Assembly: GCA_964493075.1 (NCBI GenBank)
Contig: CAZBNU010000266.1
Span: forward strand, 1 to 5,055
Source: SLFT01 sp964493075
GTDB lineage: Bacteria; Hydrogenedentota; Hydrogenedentia; Hydrogenedentales; CAITNO01
Reading direction: 5' to 3'
DNA: 5,055 bases
Positions 1 through 5,055 of this stretch are shown one piece after another; within the stretch, counting starts at the first letter, position 1; each line of letters begins with the position of its first letter. The notes under the pieces were generated by a model, which was given only the letters and a program-made list of their open reading frames with translations, searched no databases and was not told where the DNA came from. Both the position numbers and the translations under genes were made by a program.

Positions 1-521
1 ATGCTCCGCCACGGGTGCGTGTAACATTGGCGGTGGGCGGGTTGCATCGTGACAAAACACAGGAGGATGTGGTGCGTCGTGCCACGGAACTGGGCGCACA
101 TCGGGTGTGCTTCTGGGATGCGGATCATTCACAACGCCCGGTCAAAGCCACCGCGCGCTGGAACAAGGCCGCCGTAGAAGCGTGTAAGCAGTGCGGTCGC
201 TTTTTTCTGCCCCTGGTGGATACTGCCCCGTCGCTGGAGGCATTTCTGCAAAGCCATAAGGGGCCCATTGTCATCGGGCTGCTTTCCGAAGCAGCGGCTG
301 GTGTGCCGCAGGTTTCCGTTACCGATCGAATTGGTCTTCTGGTTGGTCCGGAAGGAGATTTTTCGGCGCGGGAACAGTCGCTGGCGCTGGCTGCGGGGGT
401 AGTTCCTGTATCGCTGGGCATCGCCACCTACCGCAGTGAAGTGGCTGCGGCATTGCTGATGGCTCTTGCGGCATATACGCTGGGTGAGCTGGGGCCAGGC
501 TTAAAGATTGATTTGCAGTAG
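1..521 (+). CDS. rsmE: 16S rRNA (uracil1498-N3)-methyltransferase RsmE, 5'-truncated by window edge
   Basis: RsmE is a SPOUT-class, SAM-dependent enzyme that methylates N3 of U1498 in 16S rRNA of the assembled 30S subunit, in the cytoplasm. The frame is open from base 3 to the TAG at 519-521, giving 172 visible residues against roughly 240 for the family. The missing part is the N-terminal PUA-like RNA-binding domain plus the start of the SPOUT domain. The GTG at 15 is internal, not a start. Family landmarks counted from that GTG: RRATELGA (21-28), the EACKQCGR stretch (55-62), the SAM-binding GPEGDFSAREQ loop (111-121) and the C-terminal knot segment LGIATYRSEVAAAL (134-147). The last is normally close to LGxxxLRxETA; here Leu is Tyr and Thr is Val, while Arg and Glu are kept. 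It converges with the minus-strand gene ending at 839. Identification is firm from the two knot motifs; activity is inferred. Confidence 0.92.
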   Translation, partial: APPRVRVTLAVGGLHRDKTQEDVVRRATELGAHRVCFWDADHSQRPVKATARWNKAAVEACKQCGRFFLPLVDTAPSLEAFLQSHKGPIVIGLLSEAAAGVPQVSVTDRIGLLVGPEGDFSAREQSLALAAGVVPVSLGIATYRSEVAAALLMALAAYTLGELGPGLKIDLQ

Positions 522-563
522 TGCTGCTTCCGTTGTTTCAGTTTTTGTGAACATAAGCGCGAA

Positions 564-689
564 GAAAAAATGGGGACTGTTCCCGTCGCAATTTCAAATA
601 TTGACGGAGGGAATAAGGGGCGCCTGATTTCATGCGATATCCGTTTTTTACAGTAAAGGCCCAGCGACGGAACTGTCCCCAATTTTTTC
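564..689. repeat. Inverted-repeat element 1 (26-bp imperfect arms, REP/RAYT-like ends)
   Basis: The left arm 564-589 begins with G, six A and TGGGGACTGTTCCC. Reverse-complemented, the right arm 664-689 reads G, six A, TTGGGGACAGTTCC. The 26-base arms match except for one substitution (T versus A, just after GGGGAC) and two one-base indels; both end in GTCGC on the inner side. The 74-base interior holds a smaller ACGGA/TCCGT pair (604-608, 640-644). The ends resemble those of element 2 at 709-797. From general knowledge, A-rich ends followed by GGGGACxGTCCC-type palindromes occur as short non-coding elements mobilised by REP-associated tyrosine transposases. No transposase lies in this window, so that assignment is inference. 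Confidence 0.75.
564..689 (+). terminator. Possible rsmE transcription terminator formed by element 1
   Basis: The right arm on the plus strand ends in GCGACGGAACTGTCCCCAA followed by six T (683-688), 168 bases after the rsmE stop. The minus-strand reading is also followed by six T (565-570). The 74-base loop makes it a weaker candidate than element 2. No better hairpin with a T-run is seen between the rsmE stop and 563. Confidence 0.3.
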
Positions 690-708
690 GGGCGTGTGCG
701 TAAGGGCC

Positions 709-797
709 GCAAAAAAAACGGGGACAGCCCTGGCGCATCAAGTCTAACAGGTGGTTTTCAGCCGTTATATGCGCCAAGGGCAGTCCCCATTTTTTGC
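709..797. repeat. Inverted-repeat element 2 (about 30-bp imperfect arms, same terminal core)
   Basis: The left arm 709-738 reads GC, eight A, then CGGGGACAGCCC and TGGCGCAT. Reverse-complemented, the right arm 769-797 reads GC, six A, then TGGGGACTGCCCT and TGGCGCAT. The differences are two extra A in one run, C versus T before GGGG, A versus T after GGGGAC, and one extra T. The loop is 30 bases (739-768). The outer A-run plus GGGGAC(A/T)G core is shared with element 1, but the inner arm (TGGCGCAT versus GTCGC) and the interior are different. So this is a second family member rather than a tandem duplication. Only 19 bases separate the two elements. Confidence 0.78.
709..797 (-). terminator. 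Possible bidirectional terminator formed by element 2
   Basis: Read on the minus strand, 42 bases past the TGA of the exported-protein gene, the arms form a long GC-rich stem ending in GTCCCCG. It is followed at once by eight T (711-718). Read on the plus strand, the same hairpin ends in CAGTCCCCA followed by six T (790-795). This is the GC-stem plus U-tract layout of an intrinsic terminator. The 30-base loop is longer than usual and the stem has mismatches, so termination is an inference. The position between convergent 3' ends supports it. Confidence 0.5.
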
Positions 798-838
798 TTA
801 GCAGTCAGAGTTGTTGCAGGTTGTTTGCAAAGATCGCG

Positions 839-1675
839 TCAGTTTTCTGCGGGGGGCACTTCTTCCGCTTTGCCGTTGTTCAGGAACAGAATAATATCGC
901 GACCCTCACCACGATGCTTGGATATGCTCAACACTCGTCTTGCCGGATCGCCCACCTGTGATTCTATAAACTGTTCTGCGGTGGCGACATCGTCAAAGAC
1001 CTCAATGTTGATGTTGTCGTAAGCATCGTAAGTACTGCGCAATTGACGCCCCAGATTTTCAATGTCTTCCCGGCGGCTGTTCCGCGGCACCACACCCACC
1101 ATTCCCAGCAGGGAGGCGGCTTCCTCCCCGATTTCAGCGGCCACTTCGGGCGTGCGTCCCCACTGATGAATTGGTGTGAATTCAAAGGGTTCGTCCGTGT
1201 AGCTTTCTTCCACGGCAGATGGCGCCTCTTCCGATTGAAATTCTTCGTTTAGAATCTCGTCTATGAGTTCCATACCCGGACGGGGAATAATAGCCATGTC
1301 GGGCAGCCCATACTGTTCCTGCATCTCATTGAGCCGCTGTACTTCCTTGCGCAGCAGGACGTTTTCCTCTCGCAGGTCCGTCATGATTTTGTTAATCATC
1401 AGGTCCAAGGTGGACTGGAATAGTTTGATTTCATCGCGCAATGTTTTTACTTCAGATTGCAGCGCCTTGATGGGGTCTTCCGGTGTTGCCTCTTCACTGG
1501 ATTGGCTGGCATCTTCGGGAAGCAGTTCCGGTTTTGGCACGGCATCAGGCCGCCCCACATGCACCTCAATGTGTGTCTCGGGTATTTCAAAATCCGGTTT
1601 GTTATTCTCGGCTGTTACAGCAAAAACAGGCGTCAGCAAAACAAAATAAAAAATCTTATACATGTATACAGGCAT
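839..1675 (-). CDS. Exported coiled-coil protein of unknown function
   Basis: I do not recognise this 278-residue protein. The ATG at 1675-1673 has GAGAG six bases upstream, which favours it over the in-frame Met5. Residues 1-22 look like a signal peptide: Lys7, a hydrophobic core IFYFVLLTPVFAV, and cleavage likely near VTA-E (22/23). There is no lipobox cysteine; the whole protein is cysteine-free. Residues 23-67 are a Pro/Glu/Ser-rich linker. Residues 68-121 have heptad-like Leu/Ile/Val/Met spacing with charged flanks (IKALQSEVKTLRDEIKLF, then VLLRKEVQRL), indicating a coiled coil and probable oligomerisation. An acidic stretch (138-165) follows. The C-terminal part (171-270) has two helices and a beta-alpha-beta-like pattern (INIEVFDDV, AEQFIESQV, RVLSISKHRGEGRDIILFL). 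No catalytic motif is visible. It lies downstream of the kinase on the same strand, but with its own promoter. A periplasmic scaffold or envelope role is a guess only. Confidence 0.85.
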   Translation of the reverse strand: MPVYMYKIFYFVLLTPVFAVTAENNKPDFEIPETHIEVHVGRPDAVPKPELLPEDASQSSEEATPEDPIKALQSEVKTLRDEIKLFQSTLDLMINKIMTDLREENVLLRKEVQRLNEMQEQYGLPDMAIIPRPGMELIDEILNEEFQSEEAPSAVEESYTDEPFEFTPIHQWGRTPEVAAEIGEEAASLLGMVGVVPRNSRREDIENLGRQLRSTYDAYDNINIEVFDDVATAEQFIESQVGDPARRVLSISKHRGEGRDIILFLNNGKAEEVPPAEN

Positions 1676-1681
1676 TATTTA

Positions 1682-1686
1682 CTCTC
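1682..1686 (-). promoter_or_regulatory. Ribosome binding site of the exported-protein gene
   Basis: The minus strand reads GAGAG, then TAAATA, then ATG. A purine-rich Shine-Dalgarno-type sequence at six bases fixes the start at 1675 and puts the alternative Met5 (1663) 18 bases from it, too far for normal initiation. Confidence 0.65.
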
Positions 1687-1724
1687 ATAACCGGCTACAA
1701 TTCCTTGTTTATGTGTAGTGGTGA

Positions 1725-1753
1725 ACTATAGCATTTTCAGGCTATGTCATCAA
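1725..1753 (-). promoter_or_regulatory. Sigma70-type promoter for the exported-protein gene
   Basis: On the minus strand, TTGATG (1753-1748) is followed by a 17-base spacer and TATAGT (1730-1725). The spacer ends in TGC, giving an extended -10 (TGnTATAGT). Matches are four of six at -35 and five of six at -10, with ideal spacing. A run of seven T lies just upstream of the -35 and could act as an UP-like element. Transcription would start near 1718, leaving a leader of about 43 bases before the ATG. A small inverted repeat, ATAGC/GCTAT (1728-1732, 1741-1745), overlaps the -10 and spacer; whether a regulator binds there is unknown. The promoter lies entirely in the gap after the kinase stop, so the downstream gene need not depend on kinase readthrough. 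Confidence 0.6.
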
Positions 1754-1763
1754 GAAAAAAAGA

Positions 1764-4700
1764 TTAGGCGATGTTGCCATCAAGTATTTGTCGCACCTTG
1801 CGCAACAGGTCGTCCGGGTGGTAGGGTTTTTGGATCATCTGTGTGCGTTCATTGAAATGCACGTCGGCATGGACGGCGTCTATGCTATAGCCGCTTGAAA
1901 ACAGTACGCACAGGTCGGGACGCATGGACCGAACGCGCTCAAAGACTGCGAGCCCACTTAATTTGGGCATGATGACATCAAGTAGTACCAGAGCAATTGC
2001 ATCCCTGTGTTTTCCAAACACATCCAGCGCTTCGGTGCCGTCAGCGGCGGTTAGTACGGTGTAGCCTGCGCGTTCCAGAATGGTTTGAGACAGACGGCAC
2101 ACAATCTCATCATCTTCGGCGATAAGAATGGTTTCGGTACCGCCTGGTGCAGGTTGCTTTTCTGCTGCTGCGATGGGGGTGGCCGTGCGCTCGACTTGTG
2201 GCAGGTAGACGGAGAAGGTGGTTCCCATGCCTGGCTCGCTGGAAACCAGAATGAACCCCTCATGCTGTTTGACAATGCCGTAGACGGTGGCCAGTCCCAA
2301 CCCCGTACCCCTGCCAATTTCCTTGGTGGTGAAGAAAGGCTCGAAGATTTTCCGGAGCGTCTTTTCGTCCATGCCGCATCCCGTATCGGCAATGTTCATG
2401 CAGACATATCGGCCCGGCCTGTCCCAATTGTTGTCTTTACAGAAATCCTCATCAAGGGTTACGTTTTGCATGTTAATGGTGATAGTGCCGCCTTCAGGCA
2501 TGGCATCCCGTGCGTTGACGCACAAATTCATCAATATCTGTTCGAGCTGCCCGGCGTCAGCATGTACGGTTCCCAATCCTGGAGCATCCTGGATGTCAAG
2601 CGTAATGTGTTCCCCGATGACGCGACGGATCATTTTCATCAGGTTGCCTGCCACGTCGTTCAGATTGACATCTTTCATCTCCAGCACCTGACGCCGGCTG
2701 AATGCGAGCAACTGGCGCACCAGCGTGGAGGCGCGCTGGCTGGCCTTTATGATTTCTTCGAGGGAGTTGTACAGTGGATCGTTTTTGCCCACCTCGTCCA
2801 GAGCCAAATCGCCGTATCCAAGGATGGCCTGCAGCAGGTTGTTGAAGTCGTGGGCCACGCCTCCTGCCAGCTGCCCGACAGCCTCCATCTTCTGGGACTG
2901 CCGCAGTTGTTCCTCCAGAACTATCTCATTGGTAACATCGCGTTGTATGACGACGATGTTGATCAAGGCGCCCTGTGCGTTGCGTACAGGGGAGACGACC
3001 ACCTCTGCTGTGTAGGGCGTGCCGTCCTTTCGCGTATTCTGTGTGCGCCCTGTCCAGGGATTTCCCGCCAGGACAGATTTTTTAATTTTTTCGTAGTACG
3101 CGTCATTATGTGCGTCAGTTTTCAGAAAGCGTATATTCATACCGATGGATTCATCGCGATTACATCCAGTGACCGTTTCAAACGCAGCATTTGCATATTG
3201 AATGATACCTGCAGGGTCGGTAATCACAATGCTTTCTGCTGCCTGTTCGATGGCGAACACTAGTCGCTCTCGTTCTTCTTCTGACCTTTTACGGTCTGTA
3301 ATATCGCGAGCAACACCACGGTAGCCAACAAGCTTTCCTGATGCATCCAGAACTGGAACGCCACTCGATTCAAGTATGACACGATGACCATCCTTGTGCA
3401 GGTTGGCGTTCTCAATGGCCTTCATGGTTTGTCCGGCGCTTGCAAGGGTGCGGAAGGTATTGGTCAGCTGGCGCTTTTCTTCCTCAGGCATGAAAGCATA
3501 AAACTTTTTGCCTAAGACTTCTTCGGGAGTATATCCGAGAATTGCCTCGACCTGGGGACTTGAGTAAACAAAATCCCCCCTCTCATTCGATTCCCAAATC
3601 CAGTCGCTAGTGGTTTCTACCAGGTTGCGGAACAGTGATTCCGATTCACGTTGTGCCCGAAGTGCCTCCTCCATGTGGCGGTAGACGCCGCCAGCGCCGA
3701 AACCCAGTCCAATCACATAAAAGGCAAACAGCATGAAAACATTTGCCCATGCGAGAAGGGAGGTGCTGTACGTGGCAACCTCATAGGTGTAATTCAATAA
3801 TCCTGCCTGTATGGCCAGCGTGACGCTGCCAAGGGTGGCGAGGCTTAAGAAGATGGAAACAATGCCAGCCTTCATGCCAAACAGGATAACTGTGACGACG
3901 ACCAAAGCCATCAACGGCAGTTGGGTGGCCCCAACAATCCCGTAAGTGAGCAAACCGCCCAGGCCCATGCAATACAGGAGGAGCAATACCAACAAGGTTC
4001 GAATATAGTAGTGGATATGGTTCCGAAAAATTGCAGCACACACAATAATGGCCACCGCGACGAAATGTAACGTATACAGGTGGCTCCATCCATATTCATG
4101 GGCTCTTACCGCAGAGAACAAAAGGAGGGGCATCGCCGCGAATGCCGCAAAGACAAGCCACATGTTGATGAACTTTGTGCGGACAGTGCGGATGTCCGAA
4201 AGCTCCCGGTTCCAAACACGGGCAAGGCCGACCATGGATGCCAGCGCCGCAGAGATGCCCAGGGCGAGAAAGAGCCAGAGATATTTTTCACGGGCATTTT
4301 CTTTGTCGCCCAGACCTACACCGAACCAGCCCACGTCAATCTGGTTGCGCTCCTCCTTGGTGATGGCGTCAAAGCCCTTGTTGATAAGGGCCAGCAGTGC
4401 CGTATCTTCCTTGCGGACGGCCATGCACAGGCTGGAATCCAAGACGATATTGGCGGAACGCCGATATTGGTCGGCACCCTCCGCCAGGGTAAGGTGGTAG
4501 GTCACAAGCGGTTCTTCAGCAATGAAAACCTTGTAGCGACCTCCCAAAGCAGCGAATATTATCTTTTCATAATCTGCAAGTGCGACAATCTTGACATCGG
4601 GCACGTTGAGACGCAAATATTCCTCAACGTTCGACCCTTTGAGCACGCCAACGGTCTGCCCCCTCAGGTCTGCAATTTCCCGGATGGGCGACATGTCCAC

Positions 4701-5054
4701 ATGAAAAAAAAGATAGGAGATCAAATCCTGATAGGGTTTGGTGAAAGCCATGTGGTTGGTGCGTTCAGGGGTGGGGGTGGCGCCATTGACCACGTCTATA
4801 TCCCCATTGAGGAGGGCGGGGATGACCGCCGACCATTCCATGGTGCGGAATTCTACAGGCGTGCCGGTTTTCTTTGACCATAAACGCCAGATATCCACGT
4901 CGCGTCCCGCTGTAAGCCCCTGATCCGAGGCAAAGAACATGGGGCGAAAATTGCCGCAACCTACCACGACCTTCTCAGGAGGATCGGTTTGTGCCCACAA
5001 CATGATCGGGAAAAGCAGGGTAACTGCAATTATTCCCGTTATGACTTTATTCAC
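1764..5054 (-). CDS. Hybrid sensor histidine kinase: SBP_bac_3, 7 TM, PAS-PAS, HisKA, HATPase, receiver
   Basis: This membrane kinase should bind a periplasmic solute and autophosphorylate on His. Residues 1-21 are a signal peptide (cleavage near LWA-Q). Residues 27-245 are an SBP_bac_3 domain (GDIDVVNGATPTPERTNHMAF, 84-104, split by GAT; Arg98 is the likely ligand carboxylate contact). TM1 is 258-279, then six helices at about 297-317, 325-344, 351-372, 376-393, 395-416 and 430-455. Loop charges obey the positive-inside rule and leave the kinase cytoplasmic. PAS1 is about 469-588 and PAS2 about 597-710. HisKA carries His735 in GGVAHDFNNLL. HATPase_c has the N box (NLCVNARDAM, 843-852), DTGCGM (890-895), EPFFTTK (905-911) and GRGTGLGL (914-921). 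The receiver (974-1092) has Asp981/Asp982, phospho-acceptor Asp1026, Ser1053/Ser1054 and Lys1076-Pro. The C-terminal half resembles CckA-type kinases. There is no HPt domain or partner regulator here. The GTG start at 5054 fits the signal peptide, but its ribosome site is off the window and an earlier start cannot be excluded. Confidence 0.93.
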   Translation of the reverse strand: MNKVITGIIAVTLLFPIMLWAQTDPPEKVVVGCGNFRPMFFASDQGLTAGRDVDIWRLWSKKTGTPVEFRTMEWSAVIPALLNGDIDVVNGATPTPERTNHMAFTKPYQDLISYLFFHVDMSPIREIADLRGQTVGVLKGSNVEEYLRLNVPDVKIVALADYEKIIFAALGGRYKVFIAEEPLVTYHLTLAEGADQYRRSANIVLDSSLCMAVRKEDTALLALINKGFDAITKEERNQIDVGWFGVGLGDKENAREKYLWLFLALGISAALASMVGLARVWNRELSDIRTVRTKFINMWLVFAAFAAMPLLLFSAVRAHEYGWSHLYTLHFVAVAIIVCAAIFRNHIHYYIRTLLVLLLLYCMGLGGLLTYGIVGATQLPLMALVVVTVILFGMKAGIVSIFLSLATLGSVTLAIQAGLLNYTYEVATYSTSLLAWANVFMLFAFYVIGLGFGAGGVYRHMEEALRAQRESESLFRNLVETTSDWIWESNERGDFVYSSPQVEAILGYTPEEVLGKKFYAFMPEEEKRQLTNTFRTLASAGQTMKAIENANLHKDGHRVILESSGVPVLDASGKLVGYRGVARDITDRKRSEEERERLVFAIEQAAESIVITDPAGIIQYANAAFETVTGCNRDESIGMNIRFLKTDAHNDAYYEKIKKSVLAGNPWTGRTQNTRKDGTPYTAEVVVSPVRNAQGALINIVVIQRDVTNEIVLEEQLRQSQKMEAVGQLAGGVAHDFNNLLQAILGYGDLALDEVGKNDPLYNSLEEIIKASQRASTLVRQLLAFSRRQVLEMKDVNLNDVAGNLMKMIRRVIGEHITLDIQDAPGLGTVHADAGQLEQILMNLCVNARDAMPEGGTITINMQNVTLDEDFCKDNNWDRPGRYVCMNIADTGCGMDEKTLRKIFEPFFTTKEIGRGTGLGLATVYGIVKQHEGFILVSSEPGMGTTFSVYLPQVERTATPIAAAEKQPAPGGTETILIAEDDEIVCRLSQTILERAGYTVLTAADGTEALDVFGKHRDAIALVLLDVIMPKLSGLAVFERVRSMRPDLCVLFSSGYSIDAVHADVHFNERTQMIQKPYHPDDLLRKVRQILDGNIA

Positions 5055-5055
5055 C

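Larger units (their letters stand above)
522..838. other. Convergent intergenic region carrying two inverted-repeat elements, no gene
   Basis: This gap separates the 3' ends of rsmE (plus) and the exported-protein gene (minus). Open frames crossing it have low-complexity or arginine-rich translations and run through the repeat arms, so I do not call them genes. About two thirds of it is the two inverted-repeat elements listed separately. The remaining flanks (522-563, 690-708, 798-838) show nothing I recognise. Confidence 0.75.

Noticed and set aside
428..777. Minus-strand open frames (94 and 79 codons) in the convergent gap
   Set aside because: They run through the inverted-repeat arms, one also overlaps the rsmE end, the translations are basic and low in structure, and no ribosome site is evident.
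564..797. CRISPR array or tandem direct repeats
   Set aside because: The repeats are in inverted orientation, imperfect, unequal in spacing and only four half-units, with no cas genes.
1657..1668. Perfect 12-bp palindrome TATACATGTATA at the start of the exported-protein gene
   Set aside because: It lies inside codons 3-6. About one perfect 12-bp palindrome is expected by chance in a window this size, and it is well downstream of the promoter; there is no independent sign of an operator.
1750..1785. Terminator for the kinase gene: GATG-GCAA-CATC hairpin near the stop, then a T-run
   Set aside because: The stem is only four base pairs and is separated from the T-run by eight bases; the T-run is better explained as the AT-rich region upstream of the promoter.
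2085..3263. Long 392-codon open frame on the plus strand antisense to the kinase
   Set aside because: It lies in exact codon-to-codon register with the kinase, so its stops would need TTA, CTA or TCA codons in the kinase, which are avoided there. The opposite frame encodes clear PAS, HisKA and HATPase motifs; this translation shows no domain.
2925..3265. PAS2 as a LOV blue-light sensor, because of GMNIRFLK (638-645) and TRKDGTPY
   Set aside because: The photoactive Cys of the GxNCRFLQ motif is Ile641 here. This pattern is also common in ordinary S-box PAS domains, so a flavin photocycle is not supported.
4080..4877. 265-codon plus-strand open frame antisense to the binding domain and membrane helices
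   Set aside because: Same antisense register effect as above; the minus strand encodes a clear SBP_bac_3 domain and membrane helices.

Overview
The window looks like chromosomal DNA of a Gram-negative-type bacterium with moderate GC content. Two proteins carry export signals. One is a very large hybrid sensor kinase with a periplasmic binding-protein input. The gap between the convergent genes holds RAYT/REP-like inverted repeats. That mix would suit the PVC/Kiritimatiellota-Lentisphaerae group or the deltaproteobacteria in the old sense, but nothing here fixes the taxon, so treat the lineage as a guess.

Layout: (1) 1-521, plus strand: the 3' part of rsmE, the 16S rRNA m3U1498 methyltransferase; its N-terminal RNA-binding domain lies outside the window. 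(2) 522-838: a 317-bp gap between convergent genes, with no credible gene. It holds two adjacent inverted-repeat elements (564-689 and 709-797). Both end in an A-run plus a GGGGAC(A/T)G core, so each can fold into a long hairpin flanked by T-runs on either strand. (3) 839-1675, minus strand: an exported 278-residue protein of unknown function, with a central coiled coil, acidic/proline-rich linkers and a small C-terminal alpha/beta-like domain. (4) 1676-1763: an 88-bp gap with a good sigma70-type promoter for that gene. (5) 1764-5054, minus strand: a 1096-residue hybrid histidine kinase: signal peptide, SBP_bac_3 solute-binding domain, one plus six membrane helices, two PAS domains, HisKA, HATPase_c and a C-terminal receiver.

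The kinase should sense a periplasmic ligand, possibly with a second input from its membrane block. It should pass phosphate from His735 to Asp1026 and on to an unseen HPt or phosphotransfer partner. The exported coiled-coil protein lies just downstream on the same strand but has its own promoter, so a functional link is only a possibility. rsmE is housekeeping and unrelated. No complete novel system is evident. The items most worth a second look are the paired repeats, the double-input kinase and the unrecognised exported protein.
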